Part shown: in pieces, positions 43,186-51,079 of the stretch
How the letters are laid out: each line of letters starts with the position of its first letter
How positions within the stretch are numbered: the stretch's first letter is position 1
Assembly: GCF_001021385.1 (NCBI RefSeq)
Contig: NZ_CP011773.1
Span: 5,890,001-5,954,000 of the forward strand
DNA: 64,000 nucleotides
Reading direction: 5' to 3'
Source of the DNA: Mycobacterium sp. EPa45
GTDB lineage: Bacteria; Actinomycetota; Actinomycetes; Mycobacteriales; Mycobacteriaceae
The notes under the pieces: generated by a model
Told to the model about the DNA's origin: nothing
Databases searched by the model: none
The model's input: only the letters and a program-made list of their open reading frames with translations
Position numbers and translations under genes: made by a program

Positions 43186-43449
43186 TTAGTTGCCGCCGGT
43201 GATGACGTTGCCCGGCAGCGCGGTCGGCGCCGGCGGAGCCTTGACCGTGGGCGTGAACGAGTTGGGGCCACCGGGCGACACAGCCTTCTCAGTGGGCGAC
43301 GGCGCGGGAGCGCTCGTCGTCGTGGTCGGCGTAGTGCTCTCCGGCGACTTTTCCTTGTCCTTACCGCACGCGGTCAGCGTGCCCATCCCGACAATCGCGA
43401 GCCCGCCAGCGAAAAGCGCAATCTGCCGAGTCAAACGACCTGACATCAT
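43186..43449 (-). CDS. Small Pro/Thr-rich lipoprotein
   Basis: The 87-residue product starts MMSGRLTRQIALF and has a lipobox LTAC after a hydrophobic segment, so the mature protein begins Cys-Gly-Lys and is anchored by lipid. The remaining 60 residues are Thr/Pro/Ser-rich, with charged KDKEKSPE near the anchor, and have no recognisable domain. It lies 39 bases downstream of the sedolisin start, so it precedes that operon on the same strand and may be cotranscribed with it. Confidence 0.75.
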   Translation of the reverse strand: MMSGRLTRQIALFAGGLAIVGMGTLTACGKDKEKSPESTTPTTTTSAPAPSPTEKAVSPGGPNSFTPTVKAPPAPTALPGNVITGGN

Positions 43450-43657
43450 GATCAGTCCTTACTTCGTATGCCGGGGTTAATCCCTGAGTTGCTGGCTGGC
43501 CCGGCAGTTCACCAGCCCACCCCCGAAGGGCCGAGGACACTCAAGATATCTCACCACACCAGCTATTGCATAGCTAATTTCGCGACGGGCGAAAATGAGC
43601 TTGCTGGCATCAGCGTGGCAACGGCGCGCCGTCGGGCCGCAGTGCTATGAACGAACC

Positions 43658-43855
43658 ATGGAACCGAGCTGCCGAGAATGCACTGCTGGCCTGGCACATT
43701 GCCACGGTACCCTGATCGTCCACGCCCTGCATCGCGGCGAGTGCACGGAGCCGGAATGCGATGGTCCCGAGCTGGCACTCCACACCTTGATCATCGATTG
43801 CGAAGCGGTCGGGTGTGACTGCTCTCAGCAAACGATGCACTCGTTGGCTGTGTGA
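43658..43855 (+). CDS. Cysteine-rich small protein
   Basis: The 65-residue protein begins MEPSCRECTAGLAHC and holds nine Cys and five His in short patterns (CRECTAGLAHCHG, CTEPECDGPE, CEAVGCDCSQ). These could form two zinc sites, but no family is assigned; I recall similar short proteins in many mycobacteria. The ATG at 43658 is chosen because the upstream in-frame extension is not Cys-rich and contains Arg-rich sequence. It is an isolated plus-strand gene between two minus-strand operons and ends seven bases from the phosphatase stop. Confidence 0.75.
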   Translation: MEPSCRECTAGLAHCHGTLIVHALHRGECTEPECDGPELALHTLIIDCEAVGCDCSQQTMHSLAV

Positions 43856-43862
43856 GGTCGCC

Positions 43863-44549
43863 TCACCCCATCGGGTCGACGGATTCCAGTGCGTCCTGGA
43901 CCGGATGCGCATCAGGTTCGGGGTAGAACGGCGGGCTGAGCGATCCCCACTGCACACAGCTCCACCGGCCGTCGGTGATCGGCGACAGGATCACCGACTC
44001 GGTGTTGGCCAGATGGTGGTCGAGGACGAAACTGCTCTCCACCCCCGCGAGGGTGGCCGCGATCAACCGGATCGCGGCGCCGTGGCTGACCACCACGATG
44101 TCATCGGTCCAGGCATGGTTGTCCAGGTAGCGCAGCCGCAGATCGGTGATCGTCGGTAGATAGCGCTCCAGCACGTCGTCGGCACTTTCACCGCCGGGCA
44201 TGGGGACGTTCAATTCGCCCTGGTGCCAACGCTGGTAGATCGCATTGAACTCCGCGATCGCCTCGTCGTCGTTGCGGTCTTCCAGTTCGCCGGCCTGCAC
44301 CTCGTGGATGCCCGGGAACTCCTCTGCCGACAACCGCAGTTGGGCGGCGATCTCTTCGGCGGTCTGGGCGGCACGCCGGGCGACCGAGTGCACCAGCAGC
44401 CCCGGTCGGCGACTGCGGGACAGCGCGAAGTCGCGCGCCTGCTGCCGGCCGAGGTCCGTCAGGTCCGCTCCGGGCGGACGGGTGTCGAGGCGCCGCTCGA
44501 CGTTGCCGTGCGACTGCCCGTGACGCAGCAGGATCAGCCGTCCGCTCAT
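43863..44549 (-). CDS. Histidine phosphatase/phosphoglycerate mutase-like (Rv3837c-like)
   Basis: The 228-residue cytosolic enzyme has the RHG motif LRHGQSHGNVERRLD with the phospho-accepting His, the second His in VVSHGAAIRLIAATL, and VRRAAQTAEEIA-like blocks (VHSVARRAAQTAEEIAAQ). It belongs to the branch of cofactor-independent-looking phosphatases rather than glycolytic mutases. Substrate unknown. It overlaps the pheA gene by four bases and sits in the same order as M. tuberculosis Rv3837c-Rv3838c. Confidence 0.92.
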   Translation of the reverse strand: MSGRLILLRHGQSHGNVERRLDTRPPGADLTDLGRQQARDFALSRSRRPGLLVHSVARRAAQTAEEIAAQLRLSAEEFPGIHEVQAGELEDRNDDEAIAEFNAIYQRWHQGELNVPMPGGESADDVLERYLPTITDLRLRYLDNHAWTDDIVVVSHGAAIRLIAATLAGVESSFVLDHHLANTESVILSPITDGRWSCVQWGSLSPPFYPEPDAHPVQDALESVDPMG

Positions 44550-45463
44550 GCCGGGCCGCCTTTGAGTCGCATCAGCCAGCGGTCGGCCTCATCGGGTTGC
44601 GGCGGCGTCGCACCGGTCGCCGATTCCGTCGGCCACGAACCCAGATACCGCACATCGGTGCAGCGGCGATGCAAGGCCTTGAGCGCCTCGGCCACCGCGG
44701 AGTCGTCGATGTGGCCGACGCAGTCCAGGAAGAACACGTACGTGCCCAATTCGATTCGGGTGGGCCGGGATTCGATGCGAGTCAGGTCGATGTCACGGAT
44801 GCTGAACTCGGTCATCGCCGACACCAGCGCACCGGGGGTGTTGGCGAGTCGCAGCACCACTGAGGTGCGGTCGGCGCCAGTACGCGCCGGCGGCGGCCCG
44901 GGCCGGCCGACCAGGACGAACCGGGTCCTGGCGTTGGGCTCGTCGACCACGCCGTCAGCGAGGGTGGCCAGTCCGTACCGCTGCGCGGCCAGGGCCGTGC
45001 TGACACCGGCATCGGCGCGACCGGCGGCAACCTCCTGAGCGGCAGCGGCATTCGAGTTGGCCGGGACCAGTCCTGCGTCGGGCAGGTGCTCGGCCAGCCA
45101 CCGGCGCACCTGCGCCGCGGCGATGGGAAACGCGGCGACGGTCCGTACCGCGGCGCCGTCGTTGTCGTCGCGCACGACGATGCTGAACGCGACATCGAGC
45201 GTCAGCTCGGCGTAGATCTGGAGCGGTTCGCCGCTGGCCAGGCTGTCCAGGGTCGGCAACACGCTTCCCTCGATGGAGTTCTCGATCGGGACACATGCGA
45301 AATCGGCCGTGCCGTCCCGAACGGCCGCCAACGCCGCCGGAGTGCTGTCCATCGGCTCGGGCTGCGTACCGCCGTCACCCGGAATCACTCCGGCAGCGCA
45401 CATCTTGAGCAGTGCCGCTTCGGTGAACGTCCCCTCTGGACCGAGGTAGGCGATGCGGGCCAC
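44546..45463 (-). CDS. pheA: Prephenate dehydratase
   Basis: The 305-residue enzyme starts MARIAYLGPEGTFTEAA. The catalytic periplasmic-binding-like domain has ACVPIENSIEGSV and the YGLATLADGVVDEPNARTRFVLVG block (T-R-F). A C-terminal ACT domain (about 195-275, RLANTPGALVSAMTEFSIRD; ESRP) is the phenylalanine-binding regulatory part. It converts prephenate to phenylpyruvate in phenylalanine synthesis and is feedback-inhibited. There is no chorismate mutase domain. It is the first gene of a two-gene operon with the phosphatase. Confidence 0.96.
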   Translation of the reverse strand: MARIAYLGPEGTFTEAALLKMCAAGVIPGDGGTQPEPMDSTPAALAAVRDGTADFACVPIENSIEGSVLPTLDSLASGEPLQIYAELTLDVAFSIVVRDDNDGAAVRTVAAFPIAAAQVRRWLAEHLPDAGLVPANSNAAAAQEVAAGRADAGVSTALAAQRYGLATLADGVVDEPNARTRFVLVGRPGPPPARTGADRTSVVLRLANTPGALVSAMTEFSIRDIDLTRIESRPTRIELGTYVFFLDCVGHIDDSAVAEALKALHRRCTDVRYLGSWPTESATGATPPQPDEADRWLMRLKGGPA

Positions 45464-45521
45464 GGTTCAACCCTATCGGGTCCGTGCCACGGGAAAGCCT
45501 TGCGCGACCACCGCTGTGTAG

Positions 45522-45540
45522 TTAACTTAGGCTTACCTCA
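45522..45540 (+). promoter_or_regulatory. IdeR/DtxR-type iron box
   Basis: The 19 bases TTAACTTAGGCTTACCTCA match the mycobacterial iron-box consensus at 15 of 19 positions, with the core TTAGGCT-TACCT well conserved. They lie 20 bases before the ATG at 45560 and overlap the expected promoter. In M. tuberculosis the corresponding gene (Rv3839) is derepressed under low iron through IdeR. Confidence 0.75.
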
Positions 45541-45559
45541 CTAACCCGGAAGGTGCGCG

Positions 45560-46329
45560 ATGACATCAGCGACGCTCGAAACGCCGACCACCGCCGAACG
45601 CGTCCGCAGTGCCTGTGCGCGCGCGACCGGAGCGATGCTGGTCGCCGACGGCGTCGCCCCTGCCACCACGCCCTGCACCACCTGCTGCCAGGCGGATCCT
45701 TCGCGGTCAGCCTCGCCAACGAATCGGCCCTGGCAGTCCGCGCTCGGGAAGCACGCACCGACGGCATCGCCGGAGTGCTCGAGCTCGCCGACTACGCCCC
45801 GCTGCCGCTGCGGGAACCCGTGCGGTCGCTGGTCTGGATCCGCGGCCGGGTCCAGTGCGTGCCCGACCATGCGGTGCGGTCGATGATCGACATGATCGCG
45901 ACCGACCACCCGAACCCTGCCCTGCTGGACATCGGGTCCGGGCAGGCGCTTTTCCTGCTCGAGGTGGAGTCGGTCGTCGTGGCCGACGCCGCGGGCGCGG
46001 AGACCGTCGTCCTGCACGAATTGCTGACCGCACAACCGGACCCGTTCTGCGAGTTCGAGTCGGCGTGGCTGCGCCATCTGGACAACGACCATCCGGAGGT
46101 CCTCGCGCGGCTGGCCGGCAAGCTGCCCGCTTCGCTGCGGCGCGGCCGGGTGCGTCCGCTCGGCCTGGACCGCTACGGGGTACGGCTGCGCGTCGAGGGC
46201 ACCGACGGCGATCACGACGTGCGCCTGCCGTTCACCGCTCCGGTGCACGACGTCCCAGCCCTCGGCCGGGCGATCCGGCTGCTGATGGGCTGCCCGTTCG
46301 TCAACGGGCTGGGCGCACGGCGCACGTAG
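45560..46329 (+). pseudogene. DUF2470-type protein (Rv3839-like) with a frameshift
   Basis: The first 38 codons (ATG 45560, MTSATLETPTTAERV) and the rest of the gene (from HHLLPGGSFAVSLANE onwards) lie in different frames. The break is at 45671-45675, in the C run of ACGCCCTGCACC; one extra C would restore a continuous protein of about 257 residues. The C-terminal part resembles the DUF2470/HugZ-like haem-handling family (LNDHAVRSMIDMI-like HAV and DHPNPALLDIGSGQ). The gene has GGAAGG upstream and an iron box before it. Either the frameshift is real, leaving a broken gene, or it is a sequencing error in a homopolymer. Confidence 0.8.
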
Positions 46330-46348
46330 GGGCCGTTACCGTGTCGGG

Positions 46349-47116
46349 GTGACCGCGTCCCGCGACGATTTCCTCGCCACCGACCGCCGCGGACTGCGCA
46401 TCGAAATCGGCGTGATGCTCGCGGTCACCTTCGGTGTCAGCGCCGTGACCGCCGTCCTGCAGCTCATCGACGGGGTGCTCTCCGGACTGGCCGGCCGTCG
46501 AGTTCGGTTGAACCCCAACCTGTCTCGCTACGACCTGGTCAACCTCGGCCTGAACCTCGCCTCGGTGGCCCAGCTGGTGGCCTGGGGCGCCCTCGGCCTG
46601 TATCTGTTGTGGCGCAGCGGAACCAGCCCCACCCGACTCGGGCTCGGCCGGATACGGTGGCGCGCCGACGTGCTGGGCGGTCTGGGGTTGGCTGCTCTGA
46701 TCGGGATTCCCGGCCTGCTGCTGTATCTGGCGGCACGCTGGCTGGGCATGAACGCCGACGTCGAACCCTCGGCGCTGCATGACAGTTGGTGGCGCATCCC
46801 GGTGCTGATCTTCTCCGCATTCGCCAACGGCTTCGCCGAGGAAGTAGTGGTCGTGGGTTACCTGATCACCCGGTTGAAGCAGCTGGGGCTGACGCAGAAT
46901 CGGGCGATCCTGGCGTCCAGCCTGCTGCGTGGGCTGTACCACCTCTATCAGGGCTTCGGAGCGGGGCTGGGCAACCTCGCGATGGGCCTGGTGTTCGGGT
47001 ACGCCTGGTGCCGAACCGGACGGTTGTGGCCGCTGGTGATCGCCCACGGCGTCATCGACACCGTTGCATTCGTGGGTTACGTCGCACTCGCCGGTCATCT
47101 TGGCTGGCTCACGTGA
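46349..47116 (+). CDS. CPBP-family intramembrane metalloprotease
   Basis: The 255-residue polytopic protein has about seven membrane spans and the CPBP signature: FAEEVVVVGYLITRL (E-E-x3-G/R-x2-x3-R), SSLLRGLYHLYQG with the conserved His, and VIAHGVIDTVAF with a later His and Asp. CPBP (CAAX-like) proteases cleave or modify membrane substrates; some are bacteriocin-immunity proteins. The GTG start at 46349 is 20 bases after the frameshifted gene. Its role here is unknown. M. tuberculosis has no clear counterpart at this spot. Confidence 0.88.
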   Translation: MTASRDDFLATDRRGLRIEIGVMLAVTFGVSAVTAVLQLIDGVLSGLAGRRVRLNPNLSRYDLVNLGLNLASVAQLVAWGALGLYLLWRSGTSPTRLGLGRIRWRADVLGGLGLAALIGIPGLLLYLAARWLGMNADVEPSALHDSWWRIPVLIFSAFANGFAEEVVVVGYLITRLKQLGLTQNRAILASSLLRGLYHLYQGFGAGLGNLAMGLVFGYAWCRTGRLWPLVIAHGVIDTVAFVGYVALAGHLGWLT

Positions 47117-47138
47117 GCCGGGCACGTAAATTGACCTG

Positions 47139-48374
47139 GTGAGCGACGACTGGCAGCGGCGACCCGCGCCGGATCCGCCGACCGAGCGGATACCGCGTTC
47201 CGCGCCGCCCCGGCGTGAGCCGTCACAGGTGATTCGTCGCGACCCCACCCACCGGCCGCCACCACCACCCCCATCACCGCCTGCTCCGCCCCGTCAGCCC
47301 CCGCCGCGCCAGGCTCCGCCACCGCCGCCACCACCGCGGCGGCCACCCCCACCACCACCCGCGGTCCGACCATCCGTTCCGCCGCCGCCCGTCGCCGCCG
47401 CGCCTAAACGCAAAAGGCGTTGGGGCCGAAGGTTTTTCGTCACGCTGGTCATCGTTGTCCTGCTGGTGGCGGGCGGGCTGGTCGGGGGCGCCATCTGGAT
47501 CGACACCTCGCTGCACCGAACCGCGGTCTTCGACTACTCCGGCCGTCCGGCGGCAGGCACGGGCACCACCTGGCTGCTCGTCGGGTCCGACAGCAGGGCC
47601 GGACTGACCCCCGAGCAGCAGGCCGAGCTGACCACCGGCGGCGACCTCGGCAACGGCCGGACCGACACCATCCTGGTGGTCCACATCCCGGGCTTGGGTT
47701 CCGGAGCCCCGACCACGATGGTCTCGCTGCCGCGCGATTCTTACGTGAACATCCCGGGCCACGGCAAGGACAAGATCAACGCCGCCTTCGCCGAGGGTGG
47801 CGCGCCACTGCTGGCTCAGACCGTCGAGAACGCGACCGGTCTGCACCTCGACCACTACGCCGAAGTGGGTTTCGACGGCTTCGCGGTGGTGGTCGATGCC
47901 CTCGGTGGTGTCGACGTGTGCCCGGCCGATCCGATTGACGACCCACTGGCCGGCATCAACATTGCCGCGGGCTGCCAGACCCTCGACGGGCGCACCGCAC
48001 TGGGCTACGTGCGCACCCGCGCGACGCCGCGCGCTGACCTCGACCGCATGATCCATCAGCGAGAGTTCATGGCCGCGGTCATGCACCGGGCGAGCAGTCC
48101 GCTGGTGTGGGTCAACCCGTGGCGGTGGTACGCGGTGCCACGCGCTGCGGTCGGATCACTGACCGTCGACACCGATGACCACGTCTGGGACCTGGCTCGG
48201 CTGGGCTGGGCGCTGCACGGCTCGACCACCGCGATCACGGTGCCGATCGGGGAGTTCACCGGCAGCGACTCCGGTTCGGTGGTGGTGTGGGATTCCGACG
48301 CCGCGGACCAACTGTTCCAGGCACTTCGCACCGACTCCGCCATTCCGCAGTCGGTGCTCGACGCGCAGCCCTAA
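47139..48374 (+). CDS. LytR-CpsA-Psr (LCP) family cell-wall ligase
   Basis: The 411-residue protein has a cytosolic Pro-rich N-terminus (about 15-85, long runs of P and Arg-Pro), one membrane span (RRFFVTLVIVVLLVAGGLVGG) and an external LCP domain with LVGSDSRAG, RTDTILVVHIPG, SLPRDSYVNIPGHGKDKINAAFAEGG split across conserved Asp/Arg residues, and DRMIHQREFM. LCP enzymes attach arabinogalactan to peptidoglycan in mycobacteria (Lcp1) or relate to it. The GTG start is 22 bases after the CPBP gene. It resembles the Rv3840 region gene product but is longer; orthology not tested. It overlaps the glpQ1 stop tail to tail by four bases. Confidence 0.9.
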   Translation: MSDDWQRRPAPDPPTERIPRSAPPRREPSQVIRRDPTHRPPPPPPSPPAPPRQPPPRQAPPPPPPPRRPPPPPPAVRPSVPPPPVAAAPKRKRRWGRRFFVTLVIVVLLVAGGLVGGAIWIDTSLHRTAVFDYSGRPAAGTGTTWLLVGSDSRAGLTPEQQAELTTGGDLGNGRTDTILVVHIPGLGSGAPTTMVSLPRDSYVNIPGHGKDKINAAFAEGGAPLLAQTVENATGLHLDHYAEVGFDGFAVVVDALGGVDVCPADPIDDPLAGINIAAGCQTLDGRTALGYVRTRATPRADLDRMIHQREFMAAVMHRASSPLVWVNPWRWYAVPRAAVGSLTVDTDDHVWDLARLGWALHGSTTAITVPIGEFTGSDSGSVVVWDSDAADQLFQALRTDSAIPQSVLDAQP

Positions 48375-49192
48375 TCGCCAGGTACGGCGAGCGGGTTCTC
48401 CAGCCAGGTCTTGGTGCGTCCCGGATGGTTGGTGGCGATCCAGCCGACCCCGAGGTCGCGGCAGTATCCGACGTCCTCGTAGTGGTCGACGGTCCAGCAG
48501 TACATCGCTCGGCCCTGAGCGGCGGCCCGGTCGACGAGTTCGGGATGCTCACGCAGTGTGGCGATCGACGGGCCGACAGCCGTGGCCCCGACGGTCGTGG
48601 CGGCGCCGCCGCCCAGATATCGCGACGTGTCTCCGAGCAGCACCGTCGGCAGGAGCGGCGCGGCACGCCGGATCCGCCAGACCGCCGCGGCCGAGAATGA
48701 CATCACCACCGCACGGGACAGATCAGCCGAGGCCGGCGCGGCGATGCCGTAGCGGTGCAGCAGGGCCAGCACCTTGCTCTCCACCAAACCCCCGTACCGG
48801 ACCGGGTGCTTCGTCTCGATGAACAATTTCACCGGCCGGTTCCAGTCCAGAACCAGGCGGACCAGGTCGTCCAGGGTGAGCAGCCCGGTGCCCTCGGGCG
48901 GGTTCTCGGTGCGGGCGCTGCTGTGCCATGCGCCCCAATCGAGCCGTTTGAGTTCGGCCAGCGTCATCTCGCTGACCAAACCGGTGCCGGTCGACGTGCG
49001 GTCCACCCGCCGGTCGTGCACGCACACGAGGTGACCGTCGCGCGTCAGGCGGACGTCACACTCGACCCCGTCGGCGCCTTCCCGCAGTGCGAGGTCGTAG
49101 GCGGCCAGGGTGTGCTCGGGGCGGTCGGCCGAAGCGCCGCGGTGGGCGACCACGAAGGGGTGCCCGCCGTGCGGTTCGCCGGCCGAGTCCAT
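48371..49192 (-). CDS. glpQ1: Glycerophosphodiester phosphodiesterase
   Basis: The 273-residue protein starts MDSAGEPHGGHPFVV (ATG 49192, four bases past the upstream stop). GDPD motifs are intact: AHRGASADRPEHTLAAY, EGADGVECDVRLTRDGHLVCVHDRR split by the catalytic H/E/D set (E-x-D, H-x6-E), LFIETKHPV and CWTVDHYEDV. It hydrolyses glycerophosphodiesters to glycerol 3-phosphate and an alcohol and matches M. tuberculosis Rv3842c. No signal peptide is visible, so it is probably cytosolic. Confidence 0.92.
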   Translation of the reverse strand: MDSAGEPHGGHPFVVAHRGASADRPEHTLAAYDLALREGADGVECDVRLTRDGHLVCVHDRRVDRTSTGTGLVSEMTLAELKRLDWGAWHSSARTENPPEGTGLLTLDDLVRLVLDWNRPVKLFIETKHPVRYGGLVESKVLALLHRYGIAAPASADLSRAVVMSFSAAAVWRIRRAAPLLPTVLLGDTSRYLGGGAATTVGATAVGPSIATLREHPELVDRAAAQGRAMYCWTVDHYEDVGYCRDLGVGWIATNHPGRTKTWLENPLAVPGD

Positions 49193-49196
49193 GTGC

Positions 49197-50249
49197 CTAT
49201 GCTGCCGGTTCCCGCTGGTCTGGCTCAACCGCTGGCGGCGTTTCGGATTCGGCGGGCCGGGGTTGATCCGGCTTGGGTTCGTCTTGCCCGACGATCACCC
49301 ACCGGTGCAGCGGTCGTTCCACCGGCTTGCGCACGAAAGCATTGAAGACCTGCCACAACAACACCAGCACCGCCGCGCCCAACAGGTAGGCGATGATCAC
49401 GGCCACGGTGTTGTCGGCGACGCCTTGAGGCTTGGTGGTGAAGCTGGTGGCGATCGCGAAGATCGAGACCGCGGTCGACAGCACCCAGGCGATCCACCAG
49501 GCGGCGATCGGTCCGCGCAGGCGGTGCTGCGACTGCTCGGCATGGGCGAGTTCGACGACATACACCGGCGCCCAGACCAGGTTGACGACGGGCACGAGGC
49601 AGCCGGCCCACAGCGCCCAGGCCGGCCGCGGGTCGTCCTGCCCCAGGTGCGCATAGACCGCCGCTCGGCGCGTGATCAGCCACCAGGTCACGACGGTGGC
49701 AGTCAAGATCACCGACACGATGGCGGCCAGACTGGCCAACACGCCGAGCCAGAGCGCCGCGCCGGCAACCAGCGGCGGCAGCAGAGTGGTCCGATTGATC
49801 AGCAGCAACACGTAACGAACGATGTGGATCGCCGCGGCGACGCCGAAAATCGCGATCGCCGACAACAGCGCGGCCCGGACGGTGACGAGCGCCGGGCCCT
49901 CTTTCGCCCGTGCCTCGTCTTCCGGCGACACGGGCGGGAGGTGGTCGCCGAGGCCCCAACGCGGGATATAGGCATAGCGGGGTGTCGGGCCGAGATGACG
50001 ACGCGGACGGCGCGGCGGCGGCGGCGGGCCCGGCCGGACCGCGATCCACCGGAATCCAGACGGCAACCGCGTAGCGGCTCCCTGCTGCGCAGGCGGACGA
50101 GTAGGTGGGTGCGTGGTGGCGCCGGGACTCCAGCGTGAGTCCGGCGGACCGGTCGGTGCCATCAGTGCGCCATTGCAACGGGGGCACCAGGCGCGCTGCC
50201 GGTCGCGCACGTTCCACCGTGTCCCGCATTGGGAGCACACCTGAATCAC
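49197..50249 (-). CDS. DUF4328-type membrane protein with N-terminal zinc ribbon (Rv3843c-like)
   Basis: The 350-residue protein starts at GTG 50249 (M-I-Q-V-C-S-Q-C-G). A zinc ribbon (CSQCGTRWNV, WCPRCNG) opens it. A Pro/Arg-rich cytosolic linker follows, then about six membrane spans in the DUF4328 pattern (LSAIAIFGVAAAIHIVRYVLL, WALWAGCLVPVVNLVWAPV, WWIAWVLSTAVSIFAIA), and a charged tail. Function unknown. A longer reading to 50495 runs through DnaA-box-like repeats and Trp/Cys-rich sequence and was rejected. It is immediately upstream of glpQ1 with a four-base gap, so the two form an operon. Confidence 0.82.
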   Translation of the reverse strand: MIQVCSQCGTRWNVRDRQRAWCPRCNGALMAPTGPPDSRWSPGATTHPPTRPPAQQGAATRLPSGFRWIAVRPGPPPPPRRPRRHLGPTPRYAYIPRWGLGDHLPPVSPEDEARAKEGPALVTVRAALLSAIAIFGVAAAIHIVRYVLLLINRTTLLPPLVAGAALWLGVLASLAAIVSVILTATVVTWWLITRRAAVYAHLGQDDPRPAWALWAGCLVPVVNLVWAPVYVVELAHAEQSQHRLRGPIAAWWIAWVLSTAVSIFAIATSFTTKPQGVADNTVAVIIAYLLGAAVLVLLWQVFNAFVRKPVERPLHRWVIVGQDEPKPDQPRPAESETPPAVEPDQREPAA

Positions 50250-50365
50250 GCGGACCAGCCTAGCGAGCGCACGCGCCACTGGGTGCGATGCGCGAGACCT
50301 CTGCCGGGGCGGATTGTGGCACGCAGTGCATCTTCGATGATCCGGGACGTGCAGCAATGACTCGG

Positions 50366-50464
50366 CTATCCACAGTTTCCACAGGTTTATCCACAGGGTT
50401 CTTCGCGGTTGAGAGCCAGTGAGCGCACCATCTCCCCATGAAGACGGGGGGTATCTGTGGATAA
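50366..50464. promoter_or_regulatory. Cluster of DnaA-box-like sequences
   Basis: Two perfect DnaA boxes, TTATCCACA at 50387-50395 and its complement TGTGGATAA at 50456-50464, are joined by two near matches, CTATCCACA (50366-50374) and GTTTCCACA (50375-50383). All lie within 99 bases of non-coding DNA (50250-50762) upstream of the DUF4328 gene. No dnaA, dnaN or AT-rich unwinding element is visible. Possible roles: DnaA titration or a DnaA-controlled promoter. Confidence 0.5.
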
Positions 50465-50686
50465 CCGCGCACCCGCGCAGCGCGCTGATCAACAAGTTGG
50501 TGACGGGCGAGCGAAATCGGTCGCCTCGCTAACCGTCCGAACCACCGGGGCGACGCGCCGAGCGACACGCCGACACCGGCGGACCCACTGTGATCTTCAA
50601 TACCCTCGAACGCGGATCGCCAAACCAAGATTTTTTCGCGGGCTGGTCAAGGGGCGGCCCGATTTTTCTACTGCCACTCGAGGGGT

Positions 50687-50714
50687 TATGATCGCGCTCA
50701 CAGTTAGCCTGTGA
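50687..50714 (+). promoter_or_regulatory. Promoter and operator-like palindrome before the small membrane gene
   Basis: A strong -10 element TATGAT (50687-50692) is followed at the likely transcription start by an inverted repeat TCACAG-TTAGC-CTGTGA (50698-50714, six-base arms, five-base centre). The -35 region (about 50664-50669) is poor, so the promoter may depend on an activator. Transcription would run into the 52-codon gene at 50763 after a leader of about 65 bases. Confidence 0.45.
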
Positions 50715-50762
50715 CGATTTTCACTGGGGGCGGTAGTTGAACATGCTGGTCAGGACGGTGTG

Positions 50763-50921
50763 ATGGCATCTCACCCATACCGGGCGCGGTCCGCGTCGCA
50801 GCCGTCGCAGTGGTACACCTCGTCCGCGACCTGTAACCGGTCGTACATGCTGGCCGCCCTGCGTGCCGGCGTCATCGCTTTGGTGTTGCTGGGCATTCTC
50901 GCCCTGATCGTTCTGTTCTGA
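50763..50921 (+). CDS. Small tail-anchored membrane protein candidate
   Basis: A 52-codon open frame from ATG 50763 encodes a polar N-terminus (MASHPYRARSASQPSQW) and a C-terminal hydrophobic span of about 18 residues (AGVIALVLLGILALIVLF) that ends the protein. Nearly all third codon positions are G or C, as in real genes here. No domain is known. It lies between the DnaA-box cluster and the Rv3847-like gene, where M. tuberculosis has sodA further upstream. A minus-strand frame of about 100 codons overlaps it and is probably spurious. Confidence 0.5.
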   Translation: MASHPYRARSASQPSQWYTSSATCNRSYMLAALRAGVIALVLLGILALIVLF

Positions 50922-51079
50922 CGCCCGTCGAAAGCCTTTCCGGCGCGCTCGCTCTCCGGAGGCGACTTCCCTCTCGTTAGCACTCGTGTCCTCTTGCGTG
51001 CCACGTACCAGGTGCCTCATCCTGATCGAACCGACCCACTGTCGAGTCGCACTGGCATATCGAGTGTCGCGGAGGCGAG

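Noticed and set aside
46301..47248. Minus-strand frame of 315 codons across the CPBP gene
   Set aside because: It is antisense to a clear membrane protease gene and has no domain.
47205..47410. A Pro-rich mobile or repeat element
   Set aside because: It is the low-complexity cytosolic tail of the LCP protein, not a repeat in DNA terms.
50366..50464. A chromosomal origin of replication
   Set aside because: DnaA boxes are present, but there is no dnaA-dnaN pair, no AT-rich unwinding region, and gene order puts oriC well outside the window.
50698..50714. A CRP-type site
   Set aside because: The half-sites TCACAG and CTGTGA face the wrong way and are spaced by five bases; CRP sites read TGTGA-N6-TCACA.
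50721..51020. Minus-strand reading frame of about 100 codons, Arg/Glu-rich with a short Cys motif
   Set aside because: It is antisense to a better-biased 52-codon plus-strand frame, has no plausible domain and reads like a GC-rich shadow.
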